NCBI GenBank assembly: GCA_964558455.1
Contig: CAZLEE010000001.1
Coordinates: 5,628 to 69,627 of the forward strand
DNA from: DASRLE01 sp964558455
GTDB lineage: Bacteria > Verrucomicrobiota > Verrucomicrobiia > Limisphaerales > Palsa-1400
Direction of reading: 5' to 3'
DNA length: 64,000 nt
Shown here: one piece after another, positions 18,643 to 27,553 of the stretch
Position numbering within the stretch: the first letter of the stretch is position 1
Layout of the letters: every line of letters starts with the position of its first letter
Notes under the pieces: generated by a model
Databases searched by the model: none
Told to the model about the DNA's origin: nothing
The model's input: the letters and a program-made list of their open reading frames with translations, nothing else
Made by a program: the position numbers and the translations under genes

Positions 18643-20907
18643 ATGTTCTTCACAAAACGGAATCAACTCAAAGCCGCCGCCTTTTTTGTCGCCGGTTGCG
18701 TATGCTTTGCCTGTCTGCCTGGAATGGCCCAAAACGCCCCCGGCGGGTTGCTTTGCAATCTTTTGACCCACCCCGAAAAAAGCCTGATCACCGATCCCAA
18801 ACCGGACTTCGGCTGGATTGTCAATTCCAGCCAGCCGGACGAGATGCAGTCGGCCTGCCAAATCCTGGTCGCGTCCAGCCTTGAAAATCTGGCCGGGGAC
18901 AAGGGCGACTTGTGGGATTCCGGGAAAATCGCATCCAGCCAGTCGATCAATGTGAATTATGGGGGGGCGTCTCTCCACCCCTCGACTTCTTACTGGTGGA
19001 AAGTCCGGACGTGGGACAGCGCCGACCGGCCTTCTCCTTTTAGCCAGCCGCAACGCTTCAATACCGGCGAATTTAACCGGCACCGTTCCTGGCCGGGCGA
19101 AAGCCGGTGGGTCCAAATCCCCGATGAGTCGGGAAAATTGACGTGGACGTTTGAAGACCGGTCTCCCGTGGCTTATCACCCCATGGCCCCGGAGAAAATA
19201 ACGCCGAATCCGGACGGCTCAACCTTCATTGATTTCGGACGGGCAGCCTTCGCCGCGCTCGACCTGACCCTGACCTGGCAACCGCGCGATCCCGCCACAA
19301 ACCAGTGTGTCGTCAATATCGCCGTCGGTGAAAAAAACCGGGGCAGTGCCGTGGAGCAAAAGCCTGGCGGCGGCATTATTCACGCCGTGTTTCCTCTGAC
19401 TCTCCGGCCCGGCAAACATGCCTATTCGGTTCCCATCCCGCGTTTCGTGCCTCACTACCCGTATAGCCAGGCCCTGCCGCGCCAAATGCCGGAAGTCATC
19501 CCTTACCGCTACTGCCAGGTTCTTCCCGGCTCGGAAAAAGTCGCGGTGAACGATGCGCAACAGCTTCGCTTGAACATTGAGTTTGATGATTCGTCCTCCT
19601 CCTTCGTCTCCTCCAGCGCGGCGCTCGATCAGGTTTACGACCTTTGCAAATATTCGATCAAGGTCAACACCTTCAACGGCGATTATGCCGGCAGCGAGCG
19701 CGAGCGGATGCTTTACGAGGCGGATACCTATATCCAGCAGATCAGCCATTACGCCATTGACCGCGAATTTGCCATCGCCCGTTACAGCGCCGAAAACATG
19801 ATCTACCACACCAGTTGGCCGACGGAATGGTCTCCGCATTGCGTCTTCATGGCCTACGCCGATTATCTTTACACCGGCAATACCAAGTTCATCTCCGATT
19901 ATTTCAACGAACTGAAACCCAAAACCCTGCTCGCCCTGACTGGACACGACGGACTGGTCAGCACCCGGACCGGACGGCTGACCCCCGCCTTCAAAAAGGC
20001 CGACCACCTCAACGTGCCGATGAGGGATATTGTTGACTGGCCGCCCGGCGAGAACGACGGCTTTGTCTTCTGCGATGTCAACTCGGTTGTGAACGCCTTC
20101 CATTACCGCGCCATGGTCTTGATGGGAAAAATCGCATCCGCCCTCAACAAACCGGACGACGCCGCCTTTTGTCAGAAAGAGACCGAACGGTTCAAAAAGG
20201 CGTTTAACGAGAAATTTTTCGACCCGTCACGCGGCATTTATATTGACGGCATCGGAACCAGCCACGCTTCATTCCATGCCAGTCTTTTTGCCCTTGCCTT
20301 TGGCCTTGTGCCGGACGAACACCGCGCCTCCGTGATCAAATTCCTCAAATCCCGCGGCATGGCTTGCAGCGTTTATCCGTCCATCTACCTGCTGGAAAGT
20401 CTCTACGACGCCGGCGAAGACCAATACGCGCTGGACCTGATGACCTCCGACAGCGACCGCAGTTGGCTCAACATGATCCGGGCCGGTTCCACCGTCACGA
20501 CCGAAGCCTGGGATGTCAAATACAAGCAAAACGAAGGCTGGACTCACGCCTGGAGCACCGCCCCGGTGCAGATCATCCCCCGCAAACTGATGGGCATTGA
20601 GCCATTGCAACCCGGTTTCGGCAAGGTTCTCATCGAACCCCGTCCCGGCAATCTGGAACAAGCCAAAGTCCTGCTCCCCACCATCCGGGGACCCATCGCC
20701 GTCTCCTTCGACCGCGGTCCTGCCCGGAGTTATTTTCACCTGACTGTGTCGATCCCGGCCAACACGACCGCCGAAGTGGTCCTGCCATCCCTGGGCAACC
20801 CGTCCGCCCCCGTCACCTGTGACGGCCACCCCGTCAAAGCCCGCGTTGAAGGCGACCACATCTACCTTGATCAAATCGGCTCCGGAACCCACACCTTCGC
20901 CAGATAG
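18643..20907 (+). CDS. Secreted alpha-L-rhamnosidase-like glycoside hydrolase (GH78)
   Basis: A 754-residue protein from the ATG at 18643, which gives a clean signal peptide (KAAAFFVAGCVCFACLPGMAQNA); a start at 18604 would bury it. N-terminal beta domains include the Fn3-like region with TSYWWKVRTWDSADRPSPFS (~110-135). The (alpha/alpha)6 catalytic core follows with DYAGSERERMLYEADTYI, WPTEWSPHCVFMAYADYLY and NEGWTHAWSTAPVQIIPRKLMG, and a C-terminal beta sandwich closes it. The usual CPQRxER motif of GH78 is altered to GSERER. It probably removes rhamnose or a similar sugar from plant or bacterial polysaccharides. It is divergent from hisD. Confidence 0.85.
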   Translation: MFFTKRNQLKAAAFFVAGCVCFACLPGMAQNAPGGLLCNLLTHPEKSLITDPKPDFGWIVNSSQPDEMQSACQILVASSLENLAGDKGDLWDSGKIASSQSINVNYGGASLHPSTSYWWKVRTWDSADRPSPFSQPQRFNTGEFNRHRSWPGESRWVQIPDESGKLTWTFEDRSPVAYHPMAPEKITPNPDGSTFIDFGRAAFAALDLTLTWQPRDPATNQCVVNIAVGEKNRGSAVEQKPGGGIIHAVFPLTLRPGKHAYSVPIPRFVPHYPYSQALPRQMPEVIPYRYCQVLPGSEKVAVNDAQQLRLNIEFDDSSSSFVSSSAALDQVYDLCKYSIKVNTFNGDYAGSERERMLYEADTYIQQISHYAIDREFAIARYSAENMIYHTSWPTEWSPHCVFMAYADYLYTGNTKFISDYFNELKPKTLLALTGHDGLVSTRTGRLTPAFKKADHLNVPMRDIVDWPPGENDGFVFCDVNSVVNAFHYRAMVLMGKIASALNKPDDAAFCQKETERFKKAFNEKFFDPSRGIYIDGIGTSHASFHASLFALAFGLVPDEHRASVIKFLKSRGMACSVYPSIYLLESLYDAGEDQYALDLMTSDSDRSWLNMIRAGSTVTTEAWDVKYKQNEGWTHAWSTAPVQIIPRKLMGIEPLQPGFGKVLIEPRPGNLEQAKVLLPTIRGPIAVSFDRGPARSYFHLTVSIPANTTAEVVLPSLGNPSAPVTCDGHPVKARVEGDHIYLDQIGSGTHTFAR

Positions 20908-21361
20908 GGGAAGAGTGGCCCACGCCCCGGCAGGCTGCCAAATCATCCCGGTAGATGGGGAGACGGCCTTCTGCCGTTTCGGAAGTTGCATCTCTGTCGA
21001 GCCGTAACTCGATCTGTTTCTGTTTTCTACCGTCCCAATTTCTACCTTTGCTTTCGACTCCCGCGCTTGCCCCGTGGCCGGTTTTTCTGTCACATTCCAC
21101 CTATGGCAGAACGCAACGAGATCCCGGCGGCGGCTCAAAACCCGCTCACCGTCGCGCGGATGAAACTCGTTTGGGAGGACATCCTTGGCAATGACATGGA
21201 CAAAACGGTGAAAGTGAATACTGACTTCTTGCCGGACTTTCGATCGAGTTAGGGTTCTGCGGAGCATCACTGCCGCACCTTCAAACCCCCAGCCCGTTTT
21301 TATTTGTTGTCAATGGCAGGGCAATCAGAGTCTTCTTACGGCGGCTTTGTGCTAATTTGAA
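20908..21361 (+). other. Intergenic region between the rhamnosidase gene and murJ
   Basis: This 454-base stretch holds an imperfect hairpin at 20961-20979 (AGACGGC with GCCGTTT, loop of five) that may end the upstream gene, and a possible 49-codon frame at 21103-21252. No promoter, RNA gene or repeat could be named with confidence. Confidence 0.5.
21103..21252 (+). CDS. Possible small protein (49 residues), unknown
   Basis: ATG at 21103 opens a frame for 49 mostly polar residues with a charged end (KLVWEDILGNDMDKTVKVNTDF). No Shine-Dalgarno sequence is clear and no family was recognised. It could be a real short gene or the remnant of a longer one. Confidence 0.25.
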   Translation: MAERNEIPAAAQNPLTVARMKLVWEDILGNDMDKTVKVNTDFLPDFRSS

Positions 21362-22930
21362 ATGTCGCAGATGTTGAAATCATCGGGGAGTATCGGGGCG
21401 GCCACACTGACCAGCCGTATTCTCGGGCTGGTTCGGGAACAGGTCTATACCGCGTTCATGGGCACCGGCCTGGTTTACGGCGCGTTCACTTATGCCTTTT
21501 CGATGCCGAATCTGTTCCGACGCCTGCTGGGGGAGGGGGCCTTGACGGCCGCGTTCATCCCCGTTTTCAAGGCGCGTGAAAAAAATGAGGGCGAAGCCGC
21601 CATGTGGCGCGCCGCCAACGCCGTCCTTTCCGCCCTCCTTCTCGTGTCGGGCGCCGTGGTTCTGCTGGTGATGGGCGTTGTTTCCCTCTTGTTGCTCTGG
21701 GGCTCATGGAAACCCGAAACCCGCCTCATGCTCGAATTGCTGCGCTTCATGTTTCCGTACATGATCGCGGCTTGCGTCGGCGCGGTTTTGATCGGCATGT
21801 GCAACGCGCGCGGCCATTTTTTTATCCCGGCCCTGGGCGCGGCTATTTTGAACGTTGTCATGATCGCCTCCGTCGTGCTGCTCGCTCCCCACATGGGGCA
21901 AAGGCTGGAGACGCAGATTTTTGCCCTGGCCATCGGCGTGCTGGTGGCGGGGGTGATCCAGGCCGTCTTTCAATTGCCGGTCTTGCACAGGGAAGGCTTC
22001 CGCTATCATTGGGTCACGCCGTGGCACGAACCCGTCGTCCGCGAAGTCATCGCCAAAATGATTCCCGGCATCGTCGGCGTGGCCGCCTATCAAATCAATA
22101 TCTACCTCACCCAAACCCTCGCCTTTGGCCAGAGTGCGCGCATCGTCGGCCAATTCTTCGTGGCCGCGCGTTTGATGGAACTGCCCCAGGGTGTCTTTGG
22201 CTTATCGCTCGCCACCTTCCTTTTGCCCACCCTGGCCGGGATGGCGATGGAGAAGAATTTCGTCCAATTCCGCGCCACCCTCCGGCAAGGGGCCGCTCAT
22301 CTGGTGTTTGTCAATCTCCTCGCGTCCGTTTTGCTGCTCACCCTTGCCGAACCGATTGTCCGCCTCCTGTTCGAACGCGGCAAATTCGACGCCTATTCCA
22401 CCCAGCAAGTCAGTTTCGCCCTCGTCTTCCTTGTGCCCGGCCTGATTGCGTTTTCGCTCGTCAATATTTATGCGCGGGCCTTCTACGCCTTGGGCGACAT
22501 CAAAACGCCGATGCGGATCAGCGTTTTTTGCCTGGTGATGAACCTGCTTTTCACGGTGTTTTTCCTATATGGATTGAAGCTTGGCCCGGGCGCGCTCGGT
22601 CTGGCCAACAGCCTTAGCGCCACCTGCAACTTCTGCCTGCTTGTCTATGCCTTGCGCAAAAAATTGCGGACGCTGGATATGGCGGAACTGGTGCGGCAAC
22701 TGCCCCGTCTCGCCCTGGCCGCCTTGGTGGCCGCCTTGCTGGCTTGGGGGGGACGCCAGGTTTGGGACGCCTATTTTGGCCACGCCACGCTGCCCCGGAA
22801 ATTGGGCGAGGTCTTCCTGCCCATGACCGCAGCCTCCATTGCCTACATGGCGCTGGGCTGGCTGCTCAAAATTCCTTCCGCCCGCGAATTATTCAACACG
22901 CTGTGCCGCAAAGGCGCCGCCCCTGCCTGA
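21362..22930 (+). CDS. murJ: Lipid II flippase MurJ
   Basis: A 522-residue integral membrane protein. The N-terminus GSIGAATLTSRILGLVREQVYTAFMG and the segment NLFRRLLGEGALTAAFIPVF are signatures of MurJ/MviN, and the length and about 14 hydrophobic helices fit. MurJ moves lipid II across the inner membrane for peptidoglycan synthesis. Its 3' end overlaps the convergent C39-like peptidase gene by 88 bases. Confidence 0.95.
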   Translation: MSQMLKSSGSIGAATLTSRILGLVREQVYTAFMGTGLVYGAFTYAFSMPNLFRRLLGEGALTAAFIPVFKAREKNEGEAAMWRAANAVLSALLLVSGAVVLLVMGVVSLLLLWGSWKPETRLMLELLRFMFPYMIAACVGAVLIGMCNARGHFFIPALGAAILNVVMIASVVLLAPHMGQRLETQIFALAIGVLVAGVIQAVFQLPVLHREGFRYHWVTPWHEPVVREVIAKMIPGIVGVAAYQINIYLTQTLAFGQSARIVGQFFVAARLMELPQGVFGLSLATFLLPTLAGMAMEKNFVQFRATLRQGAAHLVFVNLLASVLLLTLAEPIVRLLFERGKFDAYSTQQVSFALVFLVPGLIAFSLVNIYARAFYALGDIKTPMRISVFCLVMNLLFTVFFLYGLKLGPGALGLANSLSATCNFCLLVYALRKKLRTLDMAELVRQLPRLALAALVAALLAWGGRQVWDAYFGHATLPRKLGEVFLPMTAASIAYMALGWLLKIPSARELFNTLCRKGAAPA

Positions 22931-23760
22931 GCCGTCCCATTTTTTAACGACTGCCGTTTTAAAACCACGCCGCAAAAACGCCATTTTTTGCGAAATTCGT
23001 CGTGAGTCATCCTGTCCAAGCCGTTCAGCGGATCGCCCACGATCACTTCGGCGTCCGTGACCTCAAGCACCGCGACAAAATGGTCAACCAGAAAATCGAA
23101 TTTGACCACCGCAAGGGTCAGCCCGGCCTGCCTTAACTCCGACAGATCCTTGAAAGCCCGGTATTCGACCGTTAAACCGTCCTTCCGATATTCCTTTTGC
23201 AACACCTCGGCCAGAATGTCCGGCTCGGTTCCCGTGGTCGAACTCGTATGGGAAAGAAGGGCAAGTTTCCCCTCGTCGGCCGGCAGGCCGAGTTTGCGCA
23301 AAGCAGTCACGGCCGCAGCCGGCCCGCAGGTGTAATCGGTGGTTTGCCGGCAAACCCCGTCTGAGCTGACGCGCGTTTGGAGATGCGCCAATTGCTGGTG
23401 GTTGGCCAGGGGCGCAAGGAAAGGCCACACTGACTTGACAGCAACGAACACCGCCATGAGCAGGCCGACCAGGAGGCGATCCCGTTTCCGCGGCAACCGC
23501 GAAAGCGGCGCGGTCAAAACCATGGTCGCAACGAAACCGAGCAGGGCGAATTTCCGCAATCCAATCATCATCCACGAAGCTGGCGGCAAAAAAGCCAAAG
23601 CCGGACAGAAAAGGGCGACGCGGTAAATCAAAATCAGGCTGAGCGGGATGAAATAACCGAGCATCCAGTAGGGTTTGGGGAGGCGCGAGAACAAATATCC
23701 GAGCAACGCGCCCGTGGCGGCGAACAATGCCGCAAGGATCGCTTCAAGCCACAGGTTCAT
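22843..23760 (-). CDS. Membrane protein with C39-like cysteine peptidase domain
   Basis: A protein of about 305 residues from 23760 (MNLWLEAILAA); an upstream ATG at 23796 is less likely. About four membrane helices fill residues ~1-115. The C-terminal domain has the papain-like triad in C39 order: TDYTCGPAAAVTALRKLG (Cys), VDHFVAVLEV (His) and VIVGDPLNG (Asp). C39 peptidases often cleave double-glycine leaders, but here there is no ABC exporter, so the target is unknown and the domain would face the periplasm or cytoplasm depending on topology. The tail overlaps murJ by 88 bases. Confidence 0.75.
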   Translation of the reverse strand: MNLWLEAILAALFAATGALLGYLFSRLPKPYWMLGYFIPLSLILIYRVALFCPALAFLPPASWMMIGLRKFALLGFVATMVLTAPLSRLPRKRDRLLVGLLMAVFVAVKSVWPFLAPLANHQQLAHLQTRVSSDGVCRQTTDYTCGPAAAVTALRKLGLPADEGKLALLSHTSSTTGTEPDILAEVLQKEYRKDGLTVEYRAFKDLSELRQAGLTLAVVKFDFLVDHFVAVLEVTDAEVIVGDPLNGLDRMTHDEFRKKWRFCGVVLKRQSLKNGTAQAGAAPLRHSVLNNSRAEGILSSQPSAM

Positions 23761-23929
23761 CCGGCGGATGTTGAAGGAATTTTGCGGCCGACCCAAGCGA
23801 AAAAGGTTCCCTCGACGTTTTCAGCGGAATGGGTCATTCCTGCCTGCCGTTTTTTCGATTGTTGGCAATAATTTCCCCACCTCATCGCCCGGAAGCGGTT
23901 AAACGACCGTTTTTGGCCCTTTTTGGCGC

Positions 23930-23945
23930 TGGCACGGCCTCTGCT
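23930..23945 (+). promoter_or_regulatory. Sigma-54 promoter of the flagellar run (flgB)
   Basis: TGGCAC (23930-23935), 5 bases, CTGCT (23941-23945). GG at 23931 and GC at 23943 are 12 bases apart; the only mismatch is C for T at the start of the -12 box. Transcription should start near 23955, just before the Shine-Dalgarno-like GGAAG and the flgB ATG at 23968. Confidence 0.8.
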
Positions 23946-23967
23946 AAAAGTTGGAAGAATTTTGGGT

Positions 23968-24348
23968 ATGATTGATGCGATTTTCAGTGATCCGTATTAC
24001 ATGGCGGCCAAAAAGATGCTGGACGTTTCCGCCCTGCGTCAGGAGGCCATTGCCAGCAATATCGCGAACGTGGAAACGCCCAATTATAAGCGATTGGATG
24101 TTTCCAAGTCCTTTGAAACCGAGTTGAGCCAAGCGGTGGCGGGCAAGGATATGGCGCAACTGAGCGCGTTGCAGCCGCAATTGTCGGTTGATACCCAGGC
24201 GGTTTCGGGGCGCGCCGATGGCAACACGGTTCAATTGGAAACAGAGATGCTGAAAATGAACCAAAACGTGGTGGAACACTCGATGGAAACGTTGCTGGTC
24301 AGCAACGCGCTTTCCAAGATGAACATGGCGATAACCGGCAAAGATTAA
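23968..24348 (+). CDS. flgB: Flagellar proximal rod protein FlgB
   Basis: A 126-residue protein, the usual FlgB size. The start at 23968 (MIDAIFSD) is chosen because an upstream in-frame ATG at 23923 precedes the sigma-54 promoter. It has the rod-protein N-terminal signature LRQEAIASNIANVETPNYKR and a C-terminal helix with MLKMNQNVVEHSMETLLVSN. FlgB forms the proximal rod in the periplasm and is exported by the flagellar type III apparatus. It is the first gene of the flagellar run; flgC follows after 7 bases. Confidence 0.95.
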   Translation: MIDAIFSDPYYMAAKKMLDVSALRQEAIASNIANVETPNYKRLDVSKSFETELSQAVAGKDMAQLSALQPQLSVDTQAVSGRADGNTVQLETEMLKMNQNVVEHSMETLLVSNALSKMNMAITGKD

Positions 24349-24355
24349 TTAATTT

Positions 24356-24784
24356 ATGATCTCCTTACTTTCCGGAGTTGACAGCACGGCGTCCGCCTTG
24401 AACGCCGAGCAGACCCGCATGGACATAATTTCGGAAAACATTGCCAACGTCAACACCACCAAGGGACTGGACGGAAAGCCTTATCAACGCCAGCAGGTGG
24501 TTTTTGAATCCGTCTTGAAGGCGCAGCAGGATGCCAGCGCCGGCGCCGTGCCGCAGACCACGCAAATCGTTCGCATTGCCAAGGATACCAGTCCGCCTCG
24601 CATGGTCTATAACCCCACCCATCCCGAAGCCAATGCCCAGGGGATGGTGGCGATGCCCAATATAGATATTCACGAGGAGATGGTGGATATGATTGCCAGT
24701 TCGCGTTCTTACGAGGCCAATCTGGCCGTGATCAAGAATGCCCGTTCCATGGCCATGCAGGATTTATCCATAGGCAAGCATTGA
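24356..24784 (+). CDS. flgC: Flagellar proximal rod protein FlgC
   Basis: A 142-residue protein. MDIISENIANVNTTKGLDGKPYQRQQVVFE is the rod signature with the FlgC-specific DGKPYxRQ segment. The C-terminus NIDIHEEMVDMIASSRSYEANLAVIKNARSM is characteristic of FlgC. It assembles on FlgB in the proximal rod. fliE follows at 24803. Confidence 0.97.
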   Translation: MISLLSGVDSTASALNAEQTRMDIISENIANVNTTKGLDGKPYQRQQVVFESVLKAQQDASAGAVPQTTQIVRIAKDTSPPRMVYNPTHPEANAQGMVAMPNIDIHEEMVDMIASSRSYEANLAVIKNARSMAMQDLSIGKH

Positions 24785-24802
24785 TAGAAATTTTATTTCC
24801 AC

Positions 24803-25204
24803 ATGGACGCACTCTCAGCATTGAAAATGATGGCGGGCGGCCCGTTGACCGACCCGTCAGCCACGCTGACGAAGTCCGCCACGGCGCTGTCCGGCTCCGC
24901 CGCGCCGTCCATCTCCCCGGCGGAGTTGCAGACGCTCAGTTCCGATGCGCCGCAATCGGTCACGGGCGCAAGCGCTTCGTCTGCCGGCAATTTTCAAAAT
25001 TTGCTGGACGATTTTGTCGGCGAGGTCAACGACAAGCAAATTGCGGCTCAAAATGCCCTGACCGGCATGATGAGCGGGCAAGGAGTCTCCCTGCACCAGG
25101 CCATGATCTCGATGGAGGAAGCCAACGTTTCCTTCCAGATGATGATCGAGGTGCGCAACAAAGTTTTGGATTCGTATCAGGAATTGATGCGCATGCAAAT
25201 ATGA
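24803..25204 (+). CDS. fliE: Flagellar hook-basal body adaptor FliE
   Basis: A 133-residue protein. The C-terminal half (FQNLLDDFVGEVNDKQIAAQN..LHQAMISMEEANVSFQMMIEVRNKVLDSYQELMRMQI) is a clear FliE domain. The N-terminal ~60 residues are Ala/Ser/Pro-rich and extend beyond the compact FliE of enterobacteria (about 104 residues). FliE joins the MS ring to the rod. It lies between flgC and fliF as in many flagellar operons. Confidence 0.95.
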   Translation: MDALSALKMMAGGPLTDPSATLTKSATALSGSAAPSISPAELQTLSSDAPQSVTGASASSAGNFQNLLDDFVGEVNDKQIAAQNALTGMMSGQGVSLHQAMISMEEANVSFQMMIEVRNKVLDSYQELMRMQI

Positions 25205-25265
25205 TCAACCACCACCCAACCATTCATTTCCCTTTTCCGGCGGTTGACGCCGGCGCTTTCATTTC

Positions 25266-26882
25266 ATGAAACACAACCTTTCGCAGACTTTGCGCCAGTT
25301 GGCGGGCATATGGCAGCAGCTCGGCTTCAATCAACGCGTCAGCGTCATCATGGCGACGATTATTGTGTTGGGCGGCCTGGGCGCGGTGGCCTTTTTTTCC
25401 AGCCGGGTTGATTACTCCCTTCTTTACGGCAAATTGGACGAAGGCGAGGCGGCCAAGGTGATTGCCGCGCTGGATGAAGCCAAGGTGCCTTACCAGATCG
25501 GACGCGGCGGCAACGCCATCATGGTGCCGGCGGACAAGGTCTATCAACTCCGCATGCAGATGGCCAGCAAAGGCATCCCTCGCGGCGAAGGCGTCGGGTT
25601 TGAAATTTTTGACAAGGCCAGTTTTGGTCTTTCCGATTTTGTTCAGCGCGCCAATTACGCCCGCGCCATCCAGGGGGAATTGGCCCGCACCATCAGCCAG
25701 CTTGACCAGGTCGAGTCCGCGCGCGTGATGATTGTCATGCCCGAAAACCGGCTCCTGACCGATAATCTCCGCAAACCCACCGCGTCGGTTTTTGTCCGGG
25801 TGAAGGGCAATGCGCAGTTGCCGCCGCCCGCAGTCAGCTCGATCCAGTTTTTGGTGGCCAACAGCGTGGAGGGACTCCAGGCCAACAATGTTTCCGTGGT
25901 GGACAACCAGGGCAACGTCCTTTCCGAGAATCAGGAAAACGATTCCATTGCCGGCATGTCCGGCAACCAGCTCGCGGCGCGCCGCAATTATGAGCAGTAC
26001 CTGACCAAGAAGGCTGAGGGCATGTTGGAAAAGGTGCTTGGCCCCGGCCAGGCGGTGGTGCGCGTTGCCGTCGATCTCAATTGGGATTCGATGACCCGGA
26101 CGGAGGAAAAGTTTGATCCGGACAGCCAGGTGGCGCGTTCCAGCACGATCAACGATGAGACTTCGGACACCGACACCGCGAACGCCGGCGGATCGCCGGG
26201 CCTTGCCGCCAACAGCCCGGAAGGAAACACCAATTCGTCCAGCCAGCCTGTCAACAATTCCCACACCCATAAGAAAGTCACGACCAGCACGTTCGAGATA
26301 GACAAAATTACCAGCAACATGCTTCAAACCGCCGGCGGAGTGAAACGCATCTCCAGCGCGGTTTTCATCGCGCAAAAAGTGGAAGGCGCCGGCGCGAACC
26401 GCAAACCGGTGAAGCGTTCCGCCGAGGAACTGGACAAGCTCAAAAGCATCGTGCGCAGCGCGCTCGGCATCCAGGAAGCCGATCCGGCGCGCAAAGATGA
26501 AATCACCCTGGAAGAGATGCCGTTCAGCGATCAGGGCGCGGCTGAAATCACCCAGCAGTTGGAACAGCAGGACAAACATCAATTCCTGATGGATCTCGTG
26601 CCCAAGGTCGTTTACATCGGGCTGGCCATCGGGGTGATCGTCATGTTCCTGCGCCTGCTCAAAAGCGCCAAGACGGATGACATCCCCATCGGCGTGCCTC
26701 TGGGTAACGGCCATGGCGGCGCCAACGGGAACGGCGGCGCCAATGGCAACGGCAACGGTTTCGGCAATGGCAGGGGCGGAGTGGTCACGGTCGAGGTGCT
26801 GAACCAATTGATCCGCGAAAATCCGGCGAACATGGGTCAAGCCGTCCGCACCTGGATGACCCGCGGCAAATCCAATAACTAA
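25266..26882 (+). CDS. fliF: Flagellar MS-ring protein FliF
   Basis: A 538-residue inner-membrane protein. Helix 1 is near residues ~20-43 (RVSVIMATIIVLGGLGAVAFF) and helix 2 near ~450-468 (VVYIGLAIGVIVMFLRLL), with periplasmic ring-building domains between them (LARTISQLDQVESARVMIVMPE; NYEQYLTKKAEGMLEKVLGPGQAVVRV). The cytoplasmic tail carries a Gly/Asn-rich low-complexity linker (~480-508) and ends in VEVLNQLIRENPANMGQAVRTW, the FliG-binding helix. That tail implies that a FliG partner exists, although no fliG follows. Confidence 0.97.
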   Translation: MKHNLSQTLRQLAGIWQQLGFNQRVSVIMATIIVLGGLGAVAFFSSRVDYSLLYGKLDEGEAAKVIAALDEAKVPYQIGRGGNAIMVPADKVYQLRMQMASKGIPRGEGVGFEIFDKASFGLSDFVQRANYARAIQGELARTISQLDQVESARVMIVMPENRLLTDNLRKPTASVFVRVKGNAQLPPPAVSSIQFLVANSVEGLQANNVSVVDNQGNVLSENQENDSIAGMSGNQLAARRNYEQYLTKKAEGMLEKVLGPGQAVVRVAVDLNWDSMTRTEEKFDPDSQVARSSTINDETSDTDTANAGGSPGLAANSPEGNTNSSSQPVNNSHTHKKVTTSTFEIDKITSNMLQTAGGVKRISSAVFIAQKVEGAGANRKPVKRSAEELDKLKSIVRSALGIQEADPARKDEITLEEMPFSDQGAAEITQQLEQQDKHQFLMDLVPKVVYIGLAIGVIVMFLRLLKSAKTDDIPIGVPLGNGHGGANGNGGANGNGNGFGNGRGGVVTVEVLNQLIRENPANMGQAVRTWMTRGKSNN

Positions 26883-26956
26883 AACCCTTTTATGAAACTG
26901 GATAGCGCGATGCTCCTGCTGGCCGGCCCGGGCTGTCTGCGGGCGCGGAGGATGTC
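26883..26956 (+). other. Short gap where fliG is expected; possible fliG scar
   Basis: Only 74 bases separate fliF from fliH. They contain an ATG at 26892 starting a 24-codon frame (MKLDSAMLLLAG..), and the frame read into fliH ends GLSAGAEDVMA, loosely like a FliG C-terminus. The two parts are in different frames. This may be a residue of a deleted fliG or merely a spacer; the match is too short to decide. Confidence 0.35.
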
Positions 26957-27553
26957 ATGGCGATGAACCCCTGGTCTCAACAGATTCATTTGCAAGCGCC
27001 CTTGCGCGATGTTCGCCTGGCCGGTCCCGAGACGTCGGCGCAGGCCGCCGAATCCGAGCGGCAGCGGGTCTGGCAGGAGGGATACGACAAGGGACGGATC
27101 GATGGCGAGAAATTGGTGAGCGAGCAATTGCTGAAACAACGCGGGGAATTGCAGGAAGTGTTGCAAGGCGTGCTTAACTCGATGCGCGGCGCCGTCCCGC
27201 AAGTGGTGCGCGACACCGAAGACACGGTCATTTCCCTCGCCATGGAAGTGGCCCGGAAACTCGTTTCCGACATGCCCATTTCCGCCCCCATGGTCGAAGC
27301 CGCCGTGCGCGACGCGCTGGGCCACGTGGAAGGTTCGACCCAGATCACGGTGCGTTTGCATCCGGCCGACTTGGAACTGGTGCAAAGCGCCGGTTCGGCT
27401 TTGCTGACCTCACCCAACGCCAAGCGTGATTTCCGTTTCCTCAGTTCGACCGAAGTCAGCCGCGGCGGCTGCCTGGTTGAGACCCGTTTTGGCACGGTGG
27501 ACAGCCGGCGCGAAACAAAATTTGATCTCTTGAAAAAATCCCTCCTCGCATGA
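26957..27553 (+). CDS. fliH: Flagellar export ATPase regulator FliH
   Basis: A 198-residue protein. An N-terminal charged helix (QVWQEGYDKGRIDGEK-like) is followed by the conserved FliH/YscL domain with DTEDTVISLAMEVARKLVSD, the acid-flanked ITVRLHPADLEL and GGCLVETRFGTVDSRRETKFDLLKKSLL. FliH binds FliI and docks it at the export gate. The last four bases (ATGA) overlap the fliI start. Confidence 0.93.
   Translation: MAMNPWSQQIHLQAPLRDVRLAGPETSAQAAESERQRVWQEGYDKGRIDGEKLVSEQLLKQRGELQEVLQGVLNSMRGAVPQVVRDTEDTVISLAMEVARKLVSDMPISAPMVEAAVRDALGHVEGSTQITVRLHPADLELVQSAGSALLTSPNAKRDFRFLSSTEVSRGGCLVETRFGTVDSRRETKFDLLKKSLLA

Noticed and set aside
25224..26840. Long open frame of 538 codons on the minus strand across fliF
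   Set aside because: It is antisense to a clear fliF and reads as His/Arg/Gly-rich nonsense with no family features; GC-rich third positions keep the opposite frame open.
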